DNA of 64,000 bases from Halovenus sp. (GTDB taxonomy: Archaea; Halobacteriota; Halobacteria; Halobacteriales; Haloarculaceae). Positions 43,203 through 52,004 of this stretch are shown one piece after another. A model generated the notes under the pieces. It had not been told where the DNA came from. It ran no database searches and was given only the letters and a program-made list of their open reading frames with translations. The position numbers were made by a program, and so were the translations under genes. The stretch covers positions 10,893-74,892 of the forward strand of contig PUNZ01000158.1 in NCBI GenBank assembly GCA_003551945.1. The letters are read 5' to 3'. Positions within the stretch are counted from its first letter, which is position 1; each line of letters starts with the position of its first letter.

Positions 43203-44030
43203 ATGACTGGCGGGGACCGACCGACTGACACAGTTGAGAACCCACCCGAGCTAGCTGTTGCCGTCGTTGAGGCAGAGACACCAGGCAACGTTGGGACGAT
43301 TGCCCGTGCGATGAAAAACTTCGGCCTCTCCGACTTGCTGTTGGTTACTCCACCGGAACTTGACCCAGACGGTGAGGCATACGGATTTGCCGGACAAGCC
43401 AGGGAAGATATTCTCCCGAACGCAACCGAATTAACCTTCGAGGAACTCGCCAACAACTACTACACGGTAGCCTGCACCGCCGTGCCGAACGAAGACCCAA
43501 CGAATCACATCCGCTATCCCGCAATGGAAGTAGGCGACTTGAGAGACCACCTCGCTGGAGTTACCGAACCCACGGCAATCGTATTCGGTCGGGAGCGGGT
43601 CGGGTTGACGAATGATGAACTAACACACCTTGATGCGCTGTGTTCAATTCCCGCGAGTGAATCGTATCCCTCACTCAACCTCGGCCAGGCGGCGACAATT
43701 ACGCTGTATGAACTCCGGGGGCTGTCGCTTGACTCGACACAACATCCCGATGAACTCCACCGGCGCGCTCCAAAGCCAGAAGTTGAGCGACTACATGACC
43801 AGTTTGCAGAGTATGTTACTGCGGTTGGGCATCCCGAGCCAAAGCGCGAGAAGGCCACACGGATGTTCCGGCGGTTGCTCGGTCGTGCACAACCGACACC
43901 CCGAGAAACCAGCACGCTTCATGGGCTATTCCGTCGGGGCGTGCAATGGGCAGATGGCTCGCACCCGGGGCGGGCTTCCACCGACGATGAGCCCCAGGAT
44001 AACTCACCGACCGACAAGCGTACAGAATAA
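43203..44030 (+). CDS. TrmJ-like SpoU-family tRNA 2'-O-methyltransferase
   Basis: 275 residues from the ATG at 43203; a TTG one codon earlier is also open. SPOUT knot motifs: VVEAETPGNVGTIARAMKNFG (motif 1), VFGRERVGLTNDEL (motif 2) and IPASESYPSLNLGQA (motif 3). The C-terminal 100 residues form a helical tail. In archaea TrmJ methylates position 32 of some tRNAs. It is divergent from folP. Confidence 0.9.
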   Translation: MTGGDRPTDTVENPPELAVAVVEAETPGNVGTIARAMKNFGLSDLLLVTPPELDPDGEAYGFAGQAREDILPNATELTFEELANNYYTVACTAVPNEDPTNHIRYPAMEVGDLRDHLAGVTEPTAIVFGRERVGLTNDELTHLDALCSIPASESYPSLNLGQAATITLYELRGLSLDSTQHPDELHRRAPKPEVERLHDQFAEYVTAVGHPEPKREKATRMFRRLLGRAQPTPRETSTLHGLFRRGVQWADGSHPGRASTDDEPQDNSPTDKRTE

Positions 44031-44068
44031 CCCACCGTCAAAAACAGAGAATAACCTCTGGCCGAGCG

Positions 44069-45616
44069 TTACCTTGGGTGGTCCGGTATCTCAAAATACT
44101 GTGCGAGCAATTTCTTTTGACCGGCTCTGAGATGATACAACAGCGTTGGCCCGGTAATTCCGAGGGCATCTGCGACCTCTTCTGCTGAACTACCGCGAGG
44201 CGATTCAAAGTAGTCCGCAAAGAACGCCGTTCTGAGTGCGTTTTCCTGTCGGTCTGTGAGCGCCTCGCCAAGTTCTTCACGGAACTCATCTGGAGACTGT
44301 GAGACACGTTCTTTCTCTCGTTTTGCTCGAACCGAACTCTCGAATTCGGTGGTAACGTGCTCTGCAACACGGCGGACATCTTCCGCAGGGGAAAGCTCAA
44401 CAACAAGTTCGCCGACCCCATCACTAAACGACCCTGACTGGATTGTTGCTCCACGCTCGGCAAGCCGAGCGACAGCTGTCGCTGAATCCACCGAGACCTC
44501 TAGCGAGCCACTCTCATCATGGGTGCTGAGCACGCGACAGCTCTTGATGTGCTCATGAGCGCGTAACGAGTTCGCATATTCATCGACACAACCATCACGT
44601 ACGGTTAGGTAACAAAGGAGTGGCTCATCGTGTTGGAGAATCATTCCATCGATAGTAAGGGTTCCATCATGAGTGGCTGTTGCGTCAACGAATGGGTCCT
44701 GGTTGTCCCGGATTGCTAGGGTGAGTTCAACGACGGTATCTGACAGCAGGAGACTCCGGTGACGGGCTGCGTTGATAGCGAACCCTGCCATCTCCCCGAC
44801 AGTTTCGAAGTTTGCGCGTTCACGCTCGGAGAAGGCATTCTGGTCCGTCGCATAGATACTCACGACGCCGTAGACGCTTGAGCCATATGTCAGTGGAACT
44901 GCGAGCAGCGATTGAATCCCATCGGCAAACGCTGCACGCCGAACAGCTTCAGGAACAGCCACTTCCTCACCAAGTGGTTGCACAAGCTGTGGTTCTGCAG
45001 TTTCAATCGCTTGCTGTTCAGGGCCAACTGCTTTCCCTTCAAGCGTCCGTTCGATTGCATCGAGTGTTCGACCTGTCGAACCTGCAGCGGCTCGAACCGA
45101 AAGGCGCTCGCCACCGAGTTCTCGTTCAGCCATCAGTGCAAAGGCATAGAGTTCGGTCCCGCCAAGTCGTTCACAGATTGTTTCTGCTATCTCCTCGCGG
45201 GTTGAAACGGCAACAAGTTCTCCTAATACATCGGAGATAAGCGCGTTGATATTGGTAAGTCGATCTACTTCTCCTCGAAGCTCGCCAATCGTTCGGCGGT
45301 CATGATAGCGCTCCGAGCAATCTTGAACATACAATGTTACCCCATCATCAGTGGGGAGCACAGTAACCGAGAGCCACTTATCGAGTTCTGGATAATATTC
45401 CTCGAACTCCTGAGAGTCGATTGACTCCGTTTCGAAAAGCCGAGGGACGGTATCCTCGACTGATGCTGGAAACAGGTCCGTAAGTACTTTTCCTGCAGAA
45501 ACACAGTCGGTATCGAGTGAGAGCAACTCCCGTGCACAGTCGTTGGCAGCCACAATAGCACCCGTCTCTGTCGTGGACAGTATCCCGACTGGTGCACGGT
45601 TAAGTCGCTCGTCCAT
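44069..45616 (-). CDS. Bat-type PAS/GAF/HTH-10 transcriptional regulator
   Basis: 515 residues in the bacterioopsin-activator domain order: PAS (about 1-110), a short coiled helix, GAF (about 130-290, with SLLAVPLTYGSSVYGVVSIYA), a Bat-associated beta-domain (about 300-440) and the C-terminal HTH_10 (LTDRQENALRTAFFADYFES, ADALGITGPTLLYHL). It should sense a small ligand or redox state and activate transcription. It lies 40 bases behind the histidine kinase gene on the same strand, so the two may share a signal. No cognate rhodopsin gene is in the window. Confidence 0.88.
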   Translation of the reverse strand: MDERLNRAPVGILSTTETGAIVAANDCARELLSLDTDCVSAGKVLTDLFPASVEDTVPRLFETESIDSQEFEEYYPELDKWLSVTVLPTDDGVTLYVQDCSERYHDRRTIGELRGEVDRLTNINALISDVLGELVAVSTREEIAETICERLGGTELYAFALMAERELGGERLSVRAAAGSTGRTLDAIERTLEGKAVGPEQQAIETAEPQLVQPLGEEVAVPEAVRRAAFADGIQSLLAVPLTYGSSVYGVVSIYATDQNAFSERERANFETVGEMAGFAINAARHRSLLLSDTVVELTLAIRDNQDPFVDATATHDGTLTIDGMILQHDEPLLCYLTVRDGCVDEYANSLRAHEHIKSCRVLSTHDESGSLEVSVDSATAVARLAERGATIQSGSFSDGVGELVVELSPAEDVRRVAEHVTTEFESSVRAKREKERVSQSPDEFREELGEALTDRQENALRTAFFADYFESPRGSSAEEVADALGITGPTLLYHLRAGQKKLLAQYFEIPDHPR

Positions 45617-45655
45617 ACAACATTCCCGGTATCAGACACAATAATTGACTCGGTC

Positions 45656-46648
45656 TCATTCAGCGGTGACACCCCGAAATTCAAACCGTGCGCCGCCGGA
45701 GTCCGCTTCTGTTGCACTAACTGACCATCCATGCTGTTCTGCTATGCGTTTGACGATCGCGAGACCAAGCCCGGTTCCATGCCGGTGTTGGCTCTGACCC
45801 GGAGTAAAGACGTGTTCGTGTTGGTCTGTCGGTATCCCATGGCCGTCGTCTTCGACAAAAAACCCGTCCGCGAGTGGCCCGACCTGTACAGAGACCGAAT
45901 CCACACTCGTTGTCCCGTGTTCGATAGTATTTCGAAACAAATTTTCAAACAGGCGGCTGAGGCGGTCAGGGTCACCCCGGGTGACTTGTAGGGAGTGATC
46001 GACAGAGAGTGTTGCAGCACCAGTATCGACCGTCTGCCAAGCACACTCTGCAATTTCTGCGAGGGTAACTGATTCATCAGCTGTGCTGTTGTCACCGTCC
46101 CGCGCCAGCATGAGGACATCGTCGATGATTCGCTCCATCCGACCGTGGGCTTGCTCAACCTGCGAAAGATGCGAAGAAAGCGGATTGTGAGTTTTACCCT
46201 TCCCATCGGTTGTCATATCGTCAATAGCCTCTAGATGTGCCTTTGCGACATCCAGTGGGTTCCGAAGATCATGGCTGATGACGCTTGCAACTCGGTCGAC
46301 GCCGATGTTGTGCCCACAACTGACGAACACGATATATCCCTGCTGCTCTCCTGGAGGGACTACCCGACCGTGGTACTGCAGTTTATTCGCCGCAGATTCG
46401 ACATCGGTTTCCCCCCCTACCGTGACACTGATTGTTCCCCCTGTGTTGAGTGTATCAGCGACCGTGGGTGACTGAATATTCAGCACCGCCTCGACTGAAG
46501 ATTCTGCTGGTGGCGACCCAAAGACCGCAGAAAACGCGTCATTGACTTCCTCGATAACAGTGCCAGTATCGGTAGATGAGTAGCGGAGAACGGGGTCCGG
46601 ATAATCCACGGGCGTTGGGAGCGTTGAGGAGTGACGGTTTTGGGTCAT
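45656..46648 (-). CDS. PAS-containing sensor histidine kinase
   Basis: 330 residues from the ATG at 46648. A PAS-like sensor occupies about residues 20-110. The H-box is SVISHDLRNPLDVAKAHLEA, the N-box NLFRNTIEHG, and the ATP lid VEDDGHGIPTD with GTGLGLAIVKRIAEQHGW. There are no membrane segments, so it is cytoplasmic. No receiver-domain partner is in the window. The Bat-type regulator gene directly downstream is the obvious candidate for functional linkage. Confidence 0.9.
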   Translation of the reverse strand: MTQNRHSSTLPTPVDYPDPVLRYSSTDTGTVIEEVNDAFSAVFGSPPAESSVEAVLNIQSPTVADTLNTGGTISVTVGGETDVESAANKLQYHGRVVPPGEQQGYIVFVSCGHNIGVDRVASVISHDLRNPLDVAKAHLEAIDDMTTDGKGKTHNPLSSHLSQVEQAHGRMERIIDDVLMLARDGDNSTADESVTLAEIAECAWQTVDTGAATLSVDHSLQVTRGDPDRLSRLFENLFRNTIEHGTTSVDSVSVQVGPLADGFFVEDDGHGIPTDQHEHVFTPGQSQHRHGTGLGLAIVKRIAEQHGWSVSATEADSGGARFEFRGVTAE

Positions 46649-46876
46649 GTGTTGAGCGCAGTGTACGGAGGCGTCGGCCAACCGTTTCGAGCGCTATCGA
46701 CAAGCTTTCGGTTCATTCAAAGTGGTGAGCGCGACATATAAAGAACTACGGGACAGTTTCTGGGCCGGCCACTGCCATCGAACCAGTACCCACAGAGTGG
46801 GGCAAGTATTCATAGCTAACCTCCGGCTATACGGCCGGCCGAATCAATCATACGGGTTGGGAACATACGCGGAGAT

Positions 46877-47332
46877 ATGAGCGGCCAATGGACCGATATG
46901 ATTGCCGGTGCACGGATGCAAGTCGACCAACAGTTTCAACAGCGAGTCATCGATTCGGAGTTTTCTAACCAGCAATGGGGCCTGATTATGACTGCTGTGC
47001 AGTTTGAAATTGAATCAGCAGAAACACCGGAAGAGGCAGAAATTGTGGCGAACACTGAGCAGGTTCATCATATCATCCCCGAGTTAGACAACATTCCAGA
47101 TGGCATGGGTGGGCCACCACAAGCAAACACAAGCGGAGGGGGTGGCGGATTACTCGGCCGTGTCAGGAGTCTCTTTGGCGGCGGAGATGGTGGCAGTTCA
47201 AGCGACCAACGAGAAGCAACTGCGGTGGCACTTGTCGAAGAGTATGCCGTTGAGCTGCAGGACTTTCTCGAACAGCAGGGGCGCTGGGAAGAGATTTGTG
47301 CGGCATATGCTGAACAACACTCCCAAGGCTAA
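46877..47332 (+). CDS. DUF5799-like haloarchaeal protein
   Basis: 151 residues: an N-terminal helical domain (SNQQWGLIMTAVQFEIESAE), a Gly/Ser-rich linker (about residues 83-112) and a helical C-terminus (ALVEEYAVELQDFLEQQGRW). I recognise it as a haloarchaea-restricted family; the function is unknown. It stands alone ahead of an acidic zinc-ribbon protein. Confidence 0.72.
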   Translation: MSGQWTDMIAGARMQVDQQFQQRVIDSEFSNQQWGLIMTAVQFEIESAETPEEAEIVANTEQVHHIIPELDNIPDGMGGPPQANTSGGGGGLLGRVRSLFGGGDGGSSSDQREATAVALVEEYAVELQDFLEQQGRWEEICAAYAEQHSQG

Positions 47333-47468
47333 GACGGACGACCTACTGTTTGGGTATTCCTGTACTGTTTCGCAGTGACCAATCCGAGTTCATTTGCCAG
47401 CAAGACCAGCGGCTGCTGGAGGTCCACAAGCAGTACGCTTATGGTTCGCAGGCGGGCATTTCAACACA

Positions 47469-48323
47469 ATGAGTTTAACGTGTTCGGTGCTGGGCCATCG
47501 ATACGGTCAGACCGAGGTCGAGCGCGAGCGAGAGGAAGAGGGCAGTGAAGTCATCATTACCGTTCGCGAGGTAACCCGTTGTGACCGCTGTGGAAACGAA
47601 CGGATTGTCTCGGAAAATAAGGAAGTAACGACACTCGAAACGGCGGCGGAGATAGTCGCGGATGACCTCGAAGCAGAGGAGGCTGCAGAGAGTCCCGACG
47701 AGACAGCAGAGCAGACTGAAACAGCGAGTGAGGAACCCCAACCAGCGAGTGAACAGCCGACGGTAGATGTAGCCGAGGCTGAGGAGCATCTTGAAACCTC
47801 CGGCGTCAGTGGTGTCCATGACGATAGTATGACTGACGATGTTATCGAAGCGGGAGAGGATGATGCGGTTATTCTTGACGATGATGATGATGAGGACGAA
47901 ATCGAGCGAAAGCCCGGTCAGTGGCCCGAAGAAGCGGAGGCACAAGCAGCGGAAAGCGCTGATGGAGAGACTGACTCGTGGCCAGAGGAGGACGAGGCTG
48001 AGGTGTCGGGGAATGCACAGTCGGCTGAGTGGCCTGAAGAGACGTTACCTGAAACAACTGATGACCACCGCGAACCCGGTGAGTGGCCCCAAGAGCCAGA
48101 GCCAGAAGATGACGGGAGCAAATGGGAATCGCTGACAAAGCCGGAACCACGCCCGCTTGACGAACCGGCGGTCGAACCGACAAAAAGTGCAGTTTCAGTT
48201 CCAGATGGAATCTTTCGCTGTTCGGAATGTGAGTATTCGACGCCCGTTGAGCAGTCACCCCTGCGTGCGGGTGACTTTTGCCCGGAATGTCGTATTGGCT
48301 CGCTTGAACACCACACTGAGTAA
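47469..48323 (+). CDS. Acidic protein with N- and C-terminal zinc knuckles and WPEE repeats
   Basis: 284 residues from the ATG at 47469. The N-terminus (SLTCSVLGHRYG, TRCDRCGNERI) holds a zinc knuckle, and the C-terminus a second (FRCSECEYSTPVE, FCPECRIGSLE). Between them is a roughly 150-residue Asp/Glu-rich region in which a WPEE-like motif recurs four times (QWPEE, SWPEE, EWPEE, EWPQE) at about 15-25-residue spacing. It is probably disordered and probably binds a partner. The family is haloarchaeal and of unknown function. Confidence 0.75.
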   Translation: MSLTCSVLGHRYGQTEVEREREEEGSEVIITVREVTRCDRCGNERIVSENKEVTTLETAAEIVADDLEAEEAAESPDETAEQTETASEEPQPASEQPTVDVAEAEEHLETSGVSGVHDDSMTDDVIEAGEDDAVILDDDDDEDEIERKPGQWPEEAEAQAAESADGETDSWPEEDEAEVSGNAQSAEWPEETLPETTDDHREPGEWPQEPEPEDDGSKWESLTKPEPRPLDEPAVEPTKSAVSVPDGIFRCSECEYSTPVEQSPLRAGDFCPECRIGSLEHHTE

Positions 48324-48425
48324 CGATTGACGGCCAGTTCTTCGACAATTGTCTGCTTTTCTCTGGAGTTATCGGCCAAGGGTTCGCACGAAAAAGGTAA
48401 TAGGGGGCCTATCAAACGTTGTCCT

Positions 48426-48815
48426 ATGCGGGAGTACAAGATGCGTCGGGGAGAACATCTCGAGGACAGAGTCGAGGACATGAAGGCATACGTTGAGGAA
48501 TATTTCGGTCCAGTCAGCGGGACCGAACCGTACAAAAACACCGAACTGTATGTCGTCGAAGAGCCTGATAACCCAGTATTCGATAAGGTTACGGCTGGAG
48601 CCGTACCGTACAGCGGAAAAAAAGATACCCTTGCGCTTGATATCGAAGAGCGCCCGGCAAAAGAGGTCATTCAGGAAGGAAACGTCGACGCTGCTGAAGA
48701 GGCAGTCAGCCTCAAAAACGACTTTTTGCTCAATGCAACCGGTCGGGACGCCAAATCCCGCCGCGAGTCGATGAAACGAGACGTTGAAGACAAGGAAGTA
48801 CCGGATAACGTCTGA
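48426..48815 (+). CDS. DUF5611-like haloarchaeal protein
   Basis: 129 residues from the ATG at 48426; frames reaching upstream lack codon support. It is soluble and acidic: KMRRGEHLEDRVEDMKAYVE, a central beta region (VFDKVTAGAVPYSGKKDTLAL) and a basic C-terminal helix (ATGRDAKSRRESMKRD). It is a conserved haloarchaeal family with no known function. Confidence 0.7.
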   Translation: MREYKMRRGEHLEDRVEDMKAYVEEYFGPVSGTEPYKNTELYVVEEPDNPVFDKVTAGAVPYSGKKDTLALDIEERPAKEVIQEGNVDAAEEAVSLKNDFLLNATGRDAKSRRESMKRDVEDKEVPDNV

Positions 48816-49034
48816 TTCGGGAGAGGTAATCGGTTAAGTAACACACGTTCGTACGGACACAGATTATATCGAATATTTTGAAGAAAACCTGAGGAGGACG
48901 AGACCGATTTGTTAGGTCTATCGTAGCTAATCAAGTCACTCTCATCAAGAGACAGCACGGCGGAGATGGTATTTGTGTGAATACCGTTCCACGGCGATAT
49001 TTTTATGTTATTATCGTTTGACAGACCATGTAGA

Positions 49035-49952
49035 TTGCCTGGGGGATTTGCGCTTTCGAGTGGGGACCCACATCCGGTGCGGTTTGAATCACTGAGTGAA
49101 ACGATACGGAATCTATACCCAAACCAGAACATCTTCGAAACGGTGGCTCTCTTTATCACCGAATTCGGTGAGGACCCTGCGGTGATTCTCGTCCTTGCAC
49201 TTGTCTATTGGCTATATGAACGAGAGAACACCATGGCTCTCGCAAGTTATGTTGTCGTTGGAATTGCGTTCACACTTATTCTCAAGACGGGGTTCGCAAT
49301 GCCGCGACCACCTGAGGATGTGTGGTTGGTTGCCCGTGACTACGACCCCTATGGCTTCCCCAGTGGACACGCCTTCAATGCCGTCATTATCTACGGAGGG
49401 TTGCTCTACGTTCACGAGCAGTGGCGAGATAGGCTGCTTGTGGGCGGCAGCCTAGCACTCATTCTTGGTGTGTCGTTCTCTCGTGTCGTTCTCGGGTTCC
49501 ATTATTTCGGCGACATCGTTGCTGGGGCGTTACTTGGTATCGTATTTCTGTTTGCTATCGACCGGATAACCGGGAGGAATCCCCTCTATGGCTTTGCACT
49601 CGGTGTGCTTGTTGCCATTCCCGCCGTCATATTTTCTGGCGGTGAAGAGTTTGGACTGATTGCACTCGGAGCAGGAGTAGGTGGCGTGGTCGGGACACTC
49701 CAGCGAAGTCAGACGGTAACCCTCAGTTCACGATGGGAGGCAGGAATACTGCTCGTCGGAGGCCTTCTTTTCCTAGCAGGAGTGATGGTTGTCCAAGAAG
49801 CGTTGTTTCCCCAGAACTCACCAGCGGCGATAAGCGCCTATGCTATCGTCGTCTGGGGTGTTTTGATGGCTCCGAGTGGGGCAGCCATTGCCGAACGCTA
49901 TCGAAAACGAGCGTTCGCAGCACTCAGTGGCCGGTACAAGCGCCGGTTTTGA
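49035..49952 (+). CDS. PAP2-family membrane phosphatase
   Basis: About 305 residues; the start is uncertain (TTG at 49035 chosen because a TATA-like TTTTTATG lies about 27-35 bases before it; ATG at 49005 and GTG at 49077 are alternatives). All three PAP2 motifs are present: KTGFAMPRP, PSGHAF and SRVVLGFHYFGDIVAG. There are about eight membrane segments. It dephosphorylates a lipid phosphate or pyrophosphate on the outer membrane side, possibly a polyprenyl carrier. Confidence 0.85.
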   Translation: MPGGFALSSGDPHPVRFESLSETIRNLYPNQNIFETVALFITEFGEDPAVILVLALVYWLYERENTMALASYVVVGIAFTLILKTGFAMPRPPEDVWLVARDYDPYGFPSGHAFNAVIIYGGLLYVHEQWRDRLLVGGSLALILGVSFSRVVLGFHYFGDIVAGALLGIVFLFAIDRITGRNPLYGFALGVLVAIPAVIFSGGEEFGLIALGAGVGGVVGTLQRSQTVTLSSRWEAGILLVGGLLFLAGVMVVQEALFPQNSPAAISAYAIVVWGVLMAPSGAAIAERYRKRAFAALSGRYKRRF

Positions 49953-49960
49953 GACTCCTG

Positions 49961-50044
49961 TTACAGCACGGAAAAGCCCATTGCGATTCCGGAGCCGACC
50001 ATGAGCACTGTGAAGAATACGGCGATAATCTGTTCACTGGACAT
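49961..50044 (-). CDS. 27-residue single-span membrane microprotein
   Basis: A complete 28-codon frame: short polar start (MSSEQIIA), then one hydrophobic helix to the stop. From memory, haloarchaeal genomes contain very similar short peptides of the form MSxEQI-A-FF--LMV. The codons fit the surrounding coding style. It is convergent with the PAP2 gene. It is too short for automatic gene finders, and the function is unknown. Confidence 0.55.
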   Translation of the reverse strand: MSSEQIIAVFFTVLMVGSGIAMGFSVL

Positions 50045-50202
50045 ATCTGTCTCTACTGTATCCGCCCAATTATGGGTTTCGTTCGTTCTCAGCACTGAGA
50101 GTGAGCGTAGGGAAACAAATTGTCACTGTTGGACAAAGCAGTCAAGCGTCCTTTTATCGAGCGCCCAAGTGGACTTATACGACCGGCGCGTAACTGACAA
50201 CA

Positions 50203-50844
50203 ATGACTCGTCGGAGTGGCTGGCCAGTTGCCGAGACATTGGCAGCGTTTGCCGTCGTCTTTGCTCTTCAGTGGGTCACTGCCGTTGTCGGTGCCCTCAG
50301 CACATTCTTTGTTCTCACAACCCCCGTCACTGAACAGCCCTGGACCATTGTGACGAGCGTCTATGCACACAGTGGTCCTGAGCACCTGCTTTCAAATAGC
50401 GTGGCACTCGTTTTGTTTGGGTGGCCTGTTGCGCGTGCCACTACCCGCTACCGATTCCATCTCTTCTTTATCCTCACCGGTGCAATTGCAGGATTGTCAC
50501 AGGTTCTCATCCGGGATGCACTTGCCGGCGCGCCAGTAGTCGGGACGACCGGCAGTGTTGGTGTGCTTGGCGCGAGCGGGGCAGTGTTCGCGTTACTTGG
50601 GTATTTGCTGGCAAGTAACCGACTCTCCAGCAGTCTTTCCTCCCTTGTTTCACTTCCTCGCTGGCTCACGTATGCGATATTTATCGGCATTGCAGGTGCG
50701 CTCACGCTGACAACTGCTCAGCCCGGTGTTGCACTGATTGCTCATTTTACCGGGCTTTTCATCGGGCTGTTGACCGGGCGACTGGGTCTGCTCGAACCGC
50801 CTGCAGAGTCAACGCCTTCACAGCCACGACAGTATGACTACTGA
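50203..50844 (+). CDS. Rhomboid family intramembrane serine protease
   Basis: 213 residues and about six membrane segments. Catalytic features: SVYAHSGPEHLLSNSVAL (H and N of the first motif), GASGAVFALLGYLL with the Ser, and ALIAHFTGLFIGLLTG with the His. It is a short, classic core rhomboid and has none of the C-terminal domain of the other rhomboid in the window. Substrates are unknown. Confidence 0.88.
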   Translation: MTRRSGWPVAETLAAFAVVFALQWVTAVVGALSTFFVLTTPVTEQPWTIVTSVYAHSGPEHLLSNSVALVLFGWPVARATTRYRFHLFFILTGAIAGLSQVLIRDALAGAPVVGTTGSVGVLGASGAVFALLGYLLASNRLSSSLSSLVSLPRWLTYAIFIGIAGALTLTTAQPGVALIAHFTGLFIGLLTGRLGLLEPPAESTPSQPRQYDY

Positions 50845-50935
50845 CGACCCACGCGGATTCCAAAGATGGTTCTAACGCTGTGTTTCGACCGGTCTAATGC
50901 CAATTGTTAAACACTGAGTTCGTCAATTCAAGGAT

Positions 50936-51850
50936 ATGGCTGGTGATGACCGGAAGAAATTCGCCCGCGCATCCTGGGCGAATATCATAGGCAATACGGC
51001 GAAAATCGTCGTTGAGGGGGCTGCCGGATTGGCCTTCGGCAGTGTTGCCCTGCTCGCGGATGCCGCCCATTCGATTGCCGATCTCGTAGCCAGCATCGTT
51101 GTTCTCATCTGGGGAGACAGTCGGTTTGATGAACCGGACGAGGACCACCCACATGGCCACGCACGCATCGAACCACTTACGGCACTGTTTGTCGGCGCAG
51201 TGATTGTCATCCTTGGATTGAATCTCCTCTATGAGTCGGCCTCAGCACTTCTTGTCGGTGCAACAGTCGAGTTTAGCTATCTCCTCATCGGTGCGTTGCT
51301 GTTTGCAATGGTCGATATGTATCTGGTTTACTGGTATACGATGAAAATGAACGCCGAAATGGATGCCACGGCACTCCGCGCGCTTGCGGTTGACTGTCTC
51401 AACGACCTCTATACGACGACGGCCGCACTTGTCGGTATCATCGGAGTTGCGCTGGGATATGCACAGCTGGATGCTATTGCTGGTGCGCTCGTCAGTGTGC
51501 TTGTTGTCTATCAAGGAATCTCGATTGCGCGCGAAAACATCACCTACCTGTCTGGGCGCGCTGCCCCCGAGACATACCGTGAAGAGGTGACCAACACCCT
51601 GCGTGAACACCCTTCAGTCGAGGGAACACACGACCTTGTGGTCTACTACGACGGGCCGCAGTTGGAAGTCGAAGCGCACGTTGAGGTCGATGGTGCGTTG
51701 ACCATCTATGATGCACACGATCTTGAAACGGAACTCCGAAACGCCGTTCTGGCGATTGAGGATGTCGGTGACGTCCACCTCCATCTCGACCCAGCAGGCA
51801 TTGGGGAATGGAAAGACGCCGACGAGGACGGAACACCGAGCGAAGACTGA
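50936..51850 (+). CDS. Cation diffusion facilitator (CDF) family transporter
   Basis: 304 residues, six membrane segments and a C-terminal cytoplasmic domain (about 205-290). Metal motifs: ALLADAAHSIADL in helix 2, DHPHGHARIEPL in the following loop, and ALAVDCLNDLYTT in helix 5. The last domain has VEAHVEVDGALTIYDAHDLE. It exports divalent metal ions (Zn, Mn or Fe), driven by proton influx. A TTGTTAAAC box lies about 25-30 bases before the ATG. Confidence 0.93.
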   Translation: MAGDDRKKFARASWANIIGNTAKIVVEGAAGLAFGSVALLADAAHSIADLVASIVVLIWGDSRFDEPDEDHPHGHARIEPLTALFVGAVIVILGLNLLYESASALLVGATVEFSYLLIGALLFAMVDMYLVYWYTMKMNAEMDATALRALAVDCLNDLYTTTAALVGIIGVALGYAQLDAIAGALVSVLVVYQGISIARENITYLSGRAAPETYREEVTNTLREHPSVEGTHDLVVYYDGPQLEVEAHVEVDGALTIYDAHDLETELRNAVLAIEDVGDVHLHLDPAGIGEWKDADEDGTPSED

Positions 51851-52004
51851 CACGTCAGACTGCCGGACCACCTTTCCTCACCAGACTCGTCACACTGGGG
51901 ATGAGATTGCTGAACAGCCTATATCCAGGAGAACCAATCATATCAATCAGGGTATGGGACGCGTTTCCAAACTGTTTTGAACCGGCGTTGCAGTACGGAC
52001 GGGT

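Noticed and set aside
47860..48120. Repeated GAG/GAC-rich codons considered as a CRISPR or tandem DNA repeat.
   Set aside because: Spacing is irregular and the pattern is explained by acidic coding sequence. I saw no CRISPR array in the window.
48671..49159. Minus-strand frame of about 160 codons spanning an intergenic gap.
   Set aside because: It is antisense to a better-supported gene for part of its length and is Ser/Asn rich without motifs; the gap 48816-49034 seems only to hold the promoter of the PAP2 gene.
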